DNA of 9,578 bases, from positions 1 through 9,578 of the forward strand of contig USCK01000065.1 in NCBI GenBank assembly GCA_900553205.1. The letters are read 5' to 3'. The DNA comes from an uncultured bacterium (lineage in GTDB: Bacteria; Cyanobacteriota; Vampirovibrionia; Gastranaerophilales; Gastranaerophilaceae). The notes beneath the pieces are model-generated. The model was given only the letters and a program-made list of their open reading frames with translations. It searched no databases and was not told the DNA's origin. The translations under genes were made by a program, and so were the position numbers. Positions 1-6,320 of this stretch are shown here, in pieces (position 1 is the first letter of the stretch; each line of letters starts with the position of its first letter).

Positions 1-172
1 AAAATGATACTTAATCATTTTTCTTCGGCAGAGTACCACATCGACTTGGCTCGTCTATTTAGTTTTCAATCTTTACTTTATTTTTGGTCTCCGTGGTGGA
101 AGTTGTCTCAAGGACAACCCTCTCGAAAAATGATACTTAATCATTTTTCTTCGGCAGAGTACCACATCGACT
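1..172. repeat. 126-bp direct repeat, one full unit plus partial second copy
   Basis: Bases 1-46 recur exactly at 127-172, an offset of 126 bp. The identity runs to the left edge of the window, so the first copy may continue outside it. After 172 the second copy diverges from the sequence that follows the first. The unit contains two inverted repeats: GTTGTC/GACAAC at 102-118 (6-bp arms, 5-nt loop), and at 125-149 a perfect 10-bp stem (GAAAAATGAT/ATCATTTTTC) around the 5-nt loop ACTTA. The unit length is a multiple of three, so a reading frame stays open across it, but nothing else looks like a gene. It is most likely a dispersed or tandem intergenic repeat, possibly one at which an assembly breaks. 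Confidence 0.8.
125..149. repeat. Perfect 10-bp inverted repeat (hairpin) within the 126-bp unit
   Basis: The left arm GAAAAATGAT (125-134) pairs fully with ATCATTTTTC (140-149) around ACTTA. The first repeat copy carries the same hairpin at about 1-23, clipped by the window edge. It is AT-rich with no clear U-tract beyond the stem, so it is not a good terminator. It may be a structural element of the repeat family. Confidence 0.6.
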
Positions 173-222
173 CAACTCTTAAGTTATCTTAATACTAGCA
201 TAAATAAGTCTATCTAGGCAAC

Positions 223-774
223 TTATCTTTTTGTCAAATCTCTTAAATAATTTCTGACACCATGTGTTAGTATCAAATCAGGTTCTCTCATGCAAAAGTC
301 ATCTAATGTCATTATCCCCATTCTTCTTTGACCTGTTTCTACATACAACAGTCCAAGCATAACTTTATCCAAAGGATTTTTTGATGCCTTATACTTAGGT
401 ATCATTCTCTGTTGTTGTTTCGTCTGTTTATAACAGCTTGCCAAGTTTTGGTAATATAAGAAATTTAATCCATAAAGTTTCAAAGCTCTCTCAAAACAAT
501 CTTGAGCCTCTGCAGGAAAGCCCAATTTCATATAAACTTCGCCTAAATTGTTGTAATATACAGAACTTGCTTGAGTATTAGGATTCAAACTTATTGCAAT
601 TTTAAATTCCTGAATAGCAGCATAATAGCATCTTTCTCGCATATACTCAGTCCCTAAAGTATTATGTCTTGATGCGTTAGTTATGGCATCTATATAGAAC
701 TTATCAGGGCGCTTATACCCACTCAGGAATAATGTCGAAACTAATATCAATAATATAGTAAGTGTTCTTGTCAT
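223..774 (-). CDS. Exported TPR-repeat protein
   Basis: This 183-residue protein has an N-terminal export signal. Residues 1-19 have the basic start MTR followed by a hydrophobic core (about 5-18). The segment ends L-S-G-Y where a lipoprotein would have L-S-G-C, so it is either cleaved as a plain secreted protein or is an altered lipoprotein signal. Two good tetratricopeptide repeats follow at about 37-70 and 71-104, with the usual N-x-L-G-x-x-Y, A-A-I-Q-E-F and A-x-x-C-F-E-R-A-L patterns. A weaker third helix pair starts near 105. TPR domains are protein-interaction scaffolds, so no catalytic role is expected. The start codon overlaps the stop of the upstream MBL gene by one base (TAATG), which points to translational coupling and a shared operon. 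No convincing terminator is visible downstream. The specific function is unknown. Confidence 0.85.
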   Translation of the reverse strand: MTRTLTILLILVSTLFLSGYKRPDKFYIDAITNASRHNTLGTEYMRERCYYAAIQEFKIAISLNPNTQASSVYYNNLGEVYMKLGFPAEAQDCFERALKLYGLNFLYYQNLASCYKQTKQQQRMIPKYKASKNPLDKVMLGLLYVETGQRRMGIMTLDDFCMREPDLILTHGVRNYLRDLTKR

Positions 775-1697
775 TATATATTAATTTCTAATCCTTCTTT
801 TGCAAAAATCAAGTTTTCATCATTGTATTCTTCTGCTATCAAATCCAATTTGTCATCTGTATATGATGGGTCATAATGGTAAAATACAAGTTTTTCAGCA
901 CCTGTTTGCGTTTTTACCTCATTTGCCATAGCAAATGTTGAATGCCCAAAACCTTGTTTTGGAGCATATAAGTTTTGATAATCCTCTGTAGTGTATTGAG
1001 AATCGTGAATCAAACAACTGCAATTTCTTGCGAATTTAGAAAGTTTAACATCTCCTCCGATATAACTTTCTTTATCAGTTGCATAAACCAATGATTTACC
1101 CTTATGCTCTATGCGATATATCATTACTCCGTTTTGAGGGTGAGCAAAGGATTTGTAACAAGAAATAATAATATCATCATCAGAGGTTTTCATTTTTTGA
1201 AAATCACAAACATTTGTTACCAATGTAGTCAAATCTTTTTTGATTATGATATAACTTGTTTCGTTTACATCATAACAAACCATATCAGCTGCAATATCTG
1301 ACGCATCTAAAGGGAAAGTCTTGTTAAACAAAACTTGAGCCAATTCCTCATCAAGGTTTTCACCTCTTGACGGATTTCCAAAAACATTTAATCTGGTTGA
1401 AGCAACATGTAAAGGCGAGAAGAACGGAATACCCATAATATGATCTTGATGAATATGGCTCAACAAAATTGTAGCTATTACAGGTTTTCTGTTTGATAAA
1501 GTCGTACCCGAATTAATATACTCCTTCATCAATTCTTCTCCAAGTGAGATCAGTCCGGTACCGGCATCAAGTATAATCAGTCTTCCATCGATATTTACTT
1601 CTACACAAGAAGTATTTCCCCCATAATCTAAAAATTGTTTTTTTGCTACAGGATAACTTCCTCGTATTCCACGAAATCTAATTGTAAAATTACTCAT
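774..1697 (-). CDS. MBL-fold metallo-hydrolase
   Basis: This is a 307-residue cytoplasmic protein of the metallo-beta-lactamase superfamily, in the Lactamase_B_2/cyclic-phosphodiesterase-like branch. Visible motifs, numbered from the ATG, are F-R-G-I-R-G-S (8-14), Y-G-G-N-T-S (25-30), L-D-A-G-T-G (43-48), the zinc motif H-I-H-Q-D-H (81-86), F-A-H-P-Q (184-188), A-T-D (206-208), H-D-S-Q-Y (231-235), G-H-S-T (251-254) and a late H274. The dinuclear-metal ligands therefore look complete. The substrate cannot be read from the sequence. I chose the ATG at 1695-1697 because AGAGGG lies 5 nt upstream (1703-1708) and the family normally begins close to this point. A GTG ten codons upstream (1725-1727) is in frame but lies almost at the predicted transcription start. 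The gene is first in a two-gene unit, with the TPR gene overlapping its stop codon. Confidence 0.9.
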   Translation of the reverse strand: MSNFTIRFRGIRGSYPVAKKQFLDYGGNTSCVEVNIDGRLIILDAGTGLISLGEELMKEYINSGTTLSNRKPVIATILLSHIHQDHIMGIPFFSPLHVASTRLNVFGNPSRGENLDEELAQVLFNKTFPLDASDIAADMVCYDVNETSYIIIKKDLTTLVTNVCDFQKMKTSDDDIIISCYKSFAHPQNGVMIYRIEHKGKSLVYATDKESYIGGDVKLSKFARNCSCLIHDSQYTTEDYQNLYAPKQGFGHSTFAMANEVKTQTGAEKLVFYHYDPSYTDDKLDLIAEEYNDENLIFAKEGLEINI

Positions 1698-1729
1698 GCC
1701 AGCCCTCTTTTTCTTTTTTGTCTGCACTT

Positions 1730-1735
1730 ATTATA
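1730..1735 (-). promoter_or_regulatory. -10 element for the MBL/TPR unit
   Basis: A consensus TATAAT on the minus strand lies about 32 bp upstream of the MBL ATG and just after the synthase terminator. The expected transcription start, near 1723, leaves a leader of about 25 nt containing the AGAGGG site. No good -35 box is visible because the upstream bases belong to the terminator's A/T run. Confidence 0.45.
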
Positions 1736-1751
1736 CATTATTTTACACAAT

Positions 1752-1787
1752 AAAAAAAGGGAAACTTTTTCAAGTTTCCCTTTTTTA
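1752..1787 (-). terminator. Rho-independent terminator of the glycogen/starch synthase gene
   Basis: A 15-bp perfect stem (1753-1767 with 1772-1786) closes a 4-nt loop. Its core is GGGAAAC/GTTTCCC and it ends in a run of T on the minus strand (1758-1752). It begins about 11 bp beyond the synthase stop codon and separates that gene from the downstream MBL/TPR unit. The A-run/T-run symmetry would allow function in both directions, but no plus-strand gene needs it. Confidence 0.88.
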
Positions 1788-1797
1788 TATCAAACTC

Positions 1798-4700
1798 TTA
1801 TGCTGCATATTTTGAAAGAATTTCGTTTTTCCAATTATTAAAATCTGCATATTCAGGAGATTTCATATCAATCTTTTTATCTGATTTTTTATTATGAGCA
1901 TATACCTTAACCAACTTATCAAGCATTTGTCTATCGTTTTCTACAGTATTGTATGATGTCAACACTGTATCAAGTTTATCTTCTTCCATACCTTTTTTAA
2001 GGTTGATATTGTCTAATTTAGCCTTAGATGAATAATCATTATTATCTATGTCAATTTTTGCTTGATAATCAGCGATATGTTTGTCTAATGTACTAATAGA
2101 TTGTTCAATATTTGCTTGTTTTTTATCATTTATAGATTCAAAATCACCAAACACTTTATCTTTCTTAGCAACTGCGTCTTTATCGTTCATTGCTAATTTC
2201 ATAACAGGAGTATTCTTTTCAAATGTAGTAGCTGAAATCTTACCTTTTTCCAATTTATCAAATTCTTTTAGAATAGGTGCGATATATTGTCTTACAGATG
2301 CAACATTTGCTTCAACATTATCTTCTTTGTTAATTGCTAATCTATCAATGTAACCATGGATTGGGTCATCTTCTGAACCTCTATTCCAGCTTAAGTTTTC
2401 ATTCAAGTTATTCTTAACAATAGATTTGTATTTATCTTTATCATTGAAGAATACATCTAAACCTTCATCAAATTTTTCTGCTAAGTTATGACCATAATGA
2501 GCAAACCATTCTTGTTCGTGTTGAGTTCCCTTCAAACCATGTTGTTTAATATCGTTTGCATAACTACCGTCGTATTCTGCAACAAAACCGTTCTTACCGT
2601 CTTTAACAGTATCAACGAAGCCACCTGTTGCAGTTGTAATTATTGGAGTACCCATTGCATAACATTCACCTTGAGTTAAGCCACAAGGTTCAAATGTTGA
2701 TGGTGCACAGAAATATGTAACTGCAGAATACAATGATGGATTTGGCATAAAACCTTGTAAAACTTGAATTCTATTTACATCGTCTTTATTTTTGTAATTA
2801 TCTGGATTCTTCAAAGCATCTAAGAATTGTTTTTCATTACCTTCTTCAAGTTCACCACCTGCAATTACTACAGGTTTTGGTTGTCCTGGGTGCTTTTCGT
2901 CCCAAGTATTAAACATTTCTTGTACTGCCTTTTGGAATGTCCCTAAACCTTTTTGATCTGTCAATCTGTGAGCAAAAGCTATCATTGGAGCATTTTCAAA
3001 ATCTTCTCTTGAAATTTTGGCAGGTTCTCCTATTGATTGATATCTAAAACCACCTTTTGGAGGTTCTTTATCCATAACAGGTTTTAAGAAGTTATCAAAG
3101 AATTCCATTTTGTTATGTTGTCTTGCTTCCATTACTTCATCAATAGGTGTGTAATGATTATATGTTTGCAAGTTAATACCGAATTTCGATTTTAACCAAC
3201 CTGCTTTTGATTCTGTTGTGTTTAGAGCTCTATCCAAGCCGTTAACTTCACCCTTGATTGTATCACCAGCTTTTCTTTGGTTGATAATATCAAAAGCCAT
3301 GCCTGAAGCTTGTTTTCCTGTTTTTAATTCTTTTTCATAGTTTCTGGAAACAGGAACATAATAGTCTGACAATGAAATACCATGAGCCAAGTTATTGAAT
3401 TGTCTGTCATTTTCGTTATCTTTTGAATAAACAACAGCGTTATCTACATCTGCATATTGACTGCCTGTAGATGCATTTTCTGTAATACCGTAAGCGTAAG
3501 AATCGTACAATGTGTTTACGATATTTTCTGTAACCATATCACTACGTTCTACAGAATCGTTACGAGTACCTCCTGAGATACCTGCGTTGTGACCAATCAT
3601 TAATACAGGCATATCTCTTAAAGCATCTTTTACATCATCATCAATTACATTATAAGCATTTTCCATTGGCGCTTTATATCTTAACAAACCAGCCATTGGT
3701 GCAGCATGCCAATCGTTTAATATCATTGAAACAGGAGGGTTTACAGAATCATAAGCTTCTTTATCTACAACCTTGATTTCTCCTAAACCTGTTTTTTGTT
3801 TACCTAATGCTTGAGAAACTTTTGCTTCAGCTAACTGATATACTGCCTTTGATAAAAATGCAAATTTTTCTGGTTCATCAGCGTTTACATTGTTTGCGTA
3901 AATATCTCCACCAAAATTATCTGAGTTTTTAACAAATATAATTTGTTGATCTGGATTTTCTACCTTTCTACCATCAACACCTTGGCGTTTAGGGTGTCCT
4001 ACAAAGAATTCAACTTTTTGGTTAAGAACTTTGTTACCACGATATTGTTGAACCGGCATTTCTGCCATTTTCTTTAAGTTAAATGATTCGCCACCATAAA
4101 TGTATTTGTATGATTTTCCAGTTTTTTCATTACCGTATTCTACAAATTCAGCTTTTCCTTTTTGTTGATACATAGGAATGAATACAGGGTTATCAATACC
4201 CATATCCGTAAAGTTATTTTGAAGTTCCATTGGAACGGAACCTAAACCACCTGCTTTGATAGGGTCAAACTCTGCTGTGATTGCCCAAGTAGCATTTGAT
4301 TTCATTAAAGGTACATATTTTTTACGATAGTTAGTAATAATTTCTTTAGTTTGACCAGGTTTACGACCTGTTCTATACATTACTGCAGTATGAATATCGT
4401 CCATCGCAGATGCGATTTTGCTCTTGTTCATGTATTTTTCATTGTTATTAACAACCATCAAGTTCAAACCGTGCCATGGTTGACGGTGAATCTTCAAGGC
4501 TAAACTATTTTGGTTAGAAACAGAATTTGCACGACTCATAGCATTGTTTGCTGTATCTACGGCTTGATTTGCTTTGCCTTCTACTGAATTTGCTTTATTT
4601 TCAGCATTTTGAGCTTTGCCGTCGGCTTCATTTGCTCTTCTCATAGCTTCACTTGCAGCATTTTCGGCTCTACCTACTCTACCATCTCTTTCATTAGCAG

Positions 4701-5175
4701 CATTTTCGATTTTTATTTTACTGTTGTTTATTTCATCATCGGTCATACCGATTTTTTTCAAAGTGTCTTTATTTTTATCAAAATGGTTTACAACAGCACC
4801 ACCTGTTGCTGCGCCTAATATTCCTACGATAAAAGATGTTGTGTTTTTTAAAGTCTCTTTATCTACAGGTGCGCCCTTATCTGTAGCCATTTGTCTTTCT
4901 ATTTGTTCAAGTTTTTTTAATACAGCTTTAGAGTTTTTACGGTTTCCTGCGATTGCAACAGCAGAAGCACCAATAGCTATGGCAGAAGCACCTGCGGCAA
5001 CATAAGGCATTGTCTTGTCTAATTTAGACCTATTGTCCTGTTTCTGAGGCTCTTTGGTTACAACTTGAGTAGCTTGATTACCTTGTTGTTGAACTGTACG
5101 TGAAACCAAGTTTTGTGGCGCAGCCTTAAATGACTTAAATACATTTGGTTTACTAACCCCTGAAATGTCTGACAT
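1798..5175 (-). CDS. glgA: GT5-family starch/glycogen synthase with membrane-hairpin and coiled-coil extensions
   Basis: This enzyme probably transfers glucose from ADP- or UDP-glucose to an alpha-1,4-glucan. At 1125 residues it is more than twice the usual GlgA length (about 480). Order of parts: polar, Gln-rich head (1-50); hydrophobic Ala/Gly/Ile segment (57-77); basic/charged linker; second hydrophobic segment (about 113-130); Ala-rich coiled coil (about 157-221); GT-B catalytic region (about 295-975); charged helical tail (about 985-1125). Catalytic landmarks are K-A-G-G-L-G-S-V (307-314), N-D-W-H-A (487-491), G-H-N-A-G (528-532), H-R-L-T-D-Q-K-G (736-743, equivalent to the Arg/Lys pair that binds the nucleotide sugar), F-E-P-C-G-L-T-Q (828-835, with the conserved Glu829) and T-G-G-F-V-D-T-V (850-857). 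The Asp of KxGGLxDV is Ser313 here. The start is supported by AGGAG 7 nt upstream (5183-5187). The gene stands alone with its own terminator. Family assignment is firm; donor, product and membrane tethering are inference. Confidence 0.9.
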   Translation of the reverse strand: MSDISGVSKPNVFKSFKAAPQNLVSRTVQQQGNQATQVVTKEPQKQDNRSKLDKTMPYVAAGASAIAIGASAVAIAGNRKNSKAVLKKLEQIERQMATDKGAPVDKETLKNTTSFIVGILGAATGGAVVNHFDKNKDTLKKIGMTDDEINNSKIKIENAANERDGRVGRAENAASEAMRRANEADGKAQNAENKANSVEGKANQAVDTANNAMSRANSVSNQNSLALKIHRQPWHGLNLMVVNNNEKYMNKSKIASAMDDIHTAVMYRTGRKPGQTKEIITNYRKKYVPLMKSNATWAITAEFDPIKAGGLGSVPMELQNNFTDMGIDNPVFIPMYQQKGKAEFVEYGNEKTGKSYKYIYGGESFNLKKMAEMPVQQYRGNKVLNQKVEFFVGHPKRQGVDGRKVENPDQQIIFVKNSDNFGGDIYANNVNADEPEKFAFLSKAVYQLAEAKVSQALGKQKTGLGEIKVVDKEAYDSVNPPVSMILNDWHAAPMAGLLRYKAPMENAYNVIDDDVKDALRDMPVLMIGHNAGISGGTRNDSVERSDMVTENIVNTLYDSYAYGITENASTGSQYADVDNAVVYSKDNENDRQFNNLAHGISLSDYYVPVSRNYEKELKTGKQASGMAFDIINQRKAGDTIKGEVNGLDRALNTTESKAGWLKSKFGINLQTYNHYTPIDEVMEARQHNKMEFFDNFLKPVMDKEPPKGGFRYQSIGEPAKISREDFENAPMIAFAHRLTDQKGLGTFQKAVQEMFNTWDEKHPGQPKPVVIAGGELEEGNEKQFLDALKNPDNYKNKDDVNRIQVLQGFMPNPSLYSAVTYFCAPSTFEPCGLTQGECYAMGTPIITTATGGFVDTVKDGKNGFVAEYDGSYANDIKQHGLKGTQHEQEWFAHYGHNLAEKFDEGLDVFFNDKDKYKSIVKNNLNENLSWNRGSEDDPIHGYIDRLAINKEDNVEANVASVRQYIAPILKEFDKLEKGKISATTFEKNTPVMKLAMNDKDAVAKKDKVFGDFESINDKKQANIEQSISTLDKHIADYQAKIDIDNNDYSSKAKLDNINLKKGMEEDKLDTVLTSYNTVENDRQMLDKLVKVYAHNKKSDKKIDMKSPEYADFNNWKNEILSKYAA
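4513..4617 (-). repeat. 21-bp in-frame repeats encoding Ala heptads of the synthase coiled coil
   Basis: Residues 187-221 form five consecutive heptads without a gap, each starting [K/T/R]-A-[N/Q]: KAQNAEN, KANSVEG, KANQAVD, TANNAMS, RANSVSN. Two related heptads (169-182) precede them, separated by a four-residue stutter. Ala at one core position and Ala/Val/Met at the other is the pattern of an alanine-zipper coiled coil. Confidence 0.75.
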
Positions 5176-5235
5176 AACATCACTCCTAATTAATTAACAC
5201 AACCTTTTATATAAAAACACCTTTTACTGTACTAT

Positions 5236-5241
5236 ATTATA
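5236..5241 (-). promoter_or_regulatory. Candidate -10 element for the synthase gene
   Basis: A TATAAT hexamer lies on the minus strand about 60 bp upstream of the synthase ATG. The region is very AT-rich, so chance matches are likely. The best -35 candidates (TTGTGC/TTTGTG near 5256-5262) are weak and spaced only 14-15 bp away. Confidence 0.35.
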
Positions 5242-5376
5242 AATAAGGCTCCAAAGCACAAATTTTTGCCTAAAAATATCGAAATGTTACAGAATTTTAA
5301 TAAAAATTTACATAAACACATATAAATTGTTACAAACTTTAAAAAATATGTTATTTAATGTAAACTTTAGATTAGA

Positions 5377-5382
5377 TATTAT
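5377..5382 (+). promoter_or_regulatory. Candidate -10 element for the mnmA unit
   Basis: TATTAT (5377-5382), or the overlapping TATATT (5380-5385), lies just upstream of the AGGAG ribosome site at 5391-5395. Either would give a very short leader of about 12-15 nt. No clear -35 box is visible, and the AT-rich setting lowers confidence. Confidence 0.35.
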
Positions 5383-5400
5383 ATTAGACTAGGAGAGTTT

Positions 5401-5526
5401 ATGCACGAATATGTTTTTAAAATGAAAAAAGGTGATATCGAAATTGAATTAAAATCAGACGATATTGAATTTGTTGAAGAACAATTAAACAAATGGCGTG
5501 ATGAATTATTGAAAGGCAATCAATAA
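5401..5526 (+). CDS. 41-residue protein duplicating the N-terminal module of the next gene
   Basis: A short ORF begins with ATG 5 nt after a strong AGGAG (5391-5395) and ends with TAA at 5524-5526. The 41-residue product is highly charged, with no signal or membrane segment. Its residues 10-29 (KGDIEIEL..., ending VEEQL) match residues 8-27 of the downstream 262-residue protein (KGKIELEF..., ending VEKQL) at 10 of 20 positions, with conservative changes elsewhere. The pattern suggests a beta-hairpin followed by a helix. The next gene starts 5 nt after this stop and lacks a good ribosome site of its own, so translation of the two is probably coupled. The protein family is not recognised. The strong ribosome site and the homology make it a likely real gene despite its size. 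Confidence 0.75.
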   Translation: MHEYVFKMKKGDIEIELKSDDIEFVEEQLNKWRDELLKGNQ

Positions 5527-5531
5527 GATAA

Positions 5532-6320
5532 ATGTACACAATTATTCTTAGAAAAGGCAAAATTGAACTTGAGTTTTCAACTAACGACAAATTCGCAGTT
5601 GAGAAACAATTAGATTTGATTATTCATCAAGCTTCAAATCGTTCAGCACAAGCTCATCAAGATAATAATATAGAGCCAGTTGAGCATCAAGAGGTTCAAC
5701 ATATTGAACCTAATCAAGAAGTATTACCAGAAAACACTTATGTGTCTGCTAATGAGAGTATTCGACAAGAGGAACAACCTCAAAATATCATTAATAACGA
5801 AGATATACAGGTACAACCTGTTGTTTTTGAACATATAACTCAAGAAGAACAACAAACTGTAGTAAACCAACCTGCAGAAAGCTCAATAACAGAGGATATC
5901 ATTCCTCAAAATTTTGATATCGGACCTAGCAAACCTGTAACAATAAATTCTCTCCAAAATCCTGAACCTGAGCCTCAACCGGATTTTGATAAAATTTTAA
6001 ACAGTGAAATGACCAATCATTTTGATTCGGTTCCTATTGATAAAGATGAACGCTTTATCAAGTATGTAGAAGGTAAATCAGCATTAGACAAAATGGACTT
6101 TTTAGTAATTACAGCTCAATATCTTGCTCAATACGAAAATATGAATACTTTTAACTTGAAGCATATTAACGCTAAACTTATGCAGAATTTTACAATAATA
6201 GTTGATCATTCTGTTTTGCAAAGTGCTATATCAAGAGAATTTATTACACAAATTCATCAAGGTAATGATGATGTATCATCAGAATACATGCTTACAGAAA
6301 AAGGACTTAGGAGTTATTAG
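5532..6320 (+). CDS. Hypothetical protein: short N-terminal module, long disordered linker, conserved-looking C-terminal domain
   Basis: A 262-residue soluble protein of unrecognised family. Residues 1-32 repeat the module of the 41-residue upstream protein (MYTIILRKGKIELEF, then a helix with VEKQLDLII). Residues about 35-165 are rich in Gln, Glu, Asn and Pro and look disordered, with acidic EPEPEPQP-like runs. Residues about 172-262 form a compact, mostly helical domain ending in M-L-T-E-K-G-L, an arrangement seen at the C-terminal wing of some winged-helix folds; that comparison is a guess. No signal peptide or membrane segment is visible. No clear Shine-Dalgarno precedes its ATG, so coupling to the upstream ORF is likely. 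Its stop overlaps the GTG start of mnmA by one base (TAGTG), placing it firmly in that operon. An adaptor or regulatory role is possible but unproven. Confidence 0.85.
   Translation: MYTIILRKGKIELEFSTNDKFAVEKQLDLIIHQASNRSAQAHQDNNIEPVEHQEVQHIEPNQEVLPENTYVSANESIRQEEQPQNIINNEDIQVQPVVFEHITQEEQQTVVNQPAESSITEDIIPQNFDIGPSKPVTINSLQNPEPEPQPDFDKILNSEMTNHFDSVPIDKDERFIKYVEGKSALDKMDFLVITAQYLAQYENMNTFNLKHINAKLMQNFTIIVDHSVLQSAISREFITQIHQGNDDVSSEYMLTEKGLRSY

Larger units (their letters stand above)
5176..5400. promoter_or_regulatory. Divergent AT-rich intergenic region
   Basis: This 225-bp spacer must hold promoters for the synthase (leftward) and the three-gene mnmA unit (rightward). It contains a heptamer, TGTTACA, repeated in the same orientation at 5285-5291 and 5328-5334. 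No hairpin, riboswitch or ORF was recognised. Confidence 0.5.

Noticed and set aside
4..192. 62-residue plus-strand ORF across the repeat
   Set aside because: It is open only because the repeat unit is 126 bp (a multiple of three). It has no ribosome site, repeats the same 15 residues in both copies and has low-complexity content, so it is reported as a repeat and not a gene.
204..226. ATAAGT/ACTTAT inverted repeat at the end of the TPR gene as a terminator
   Set aside because: It has only a 6-bp AT-rich stem with an 11-nt loop, overlaps the stop codon and has no following T-run.
1698..1727. GTG start ten codons upstream of the MBL ATG
   Set aside because: It has no Shine-Dalgarno site, lies at the predicted transcription start, and adds a Lys-rich stretch not expected for the family. 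The ATG at 1697 has AGAGGG at the right distance.
4513..4617. Repeated 21-bp units as a CRISPR-like or non-coding tandem array
   Set aside because: The units are in frame, differ at synonymous and non-synonymous sites and encode regular heptads, so they are part of a protein coiled coil.
4616..5005. 129-residue plus-strand ORF opposite the synthase N-terminus
   Set aside because: It is the antisense shadow of the Ala-rich coiled coil and hydrophobic segments. Its composition simply mirrors that strand, and it has no ribosome site or recognisable motif.
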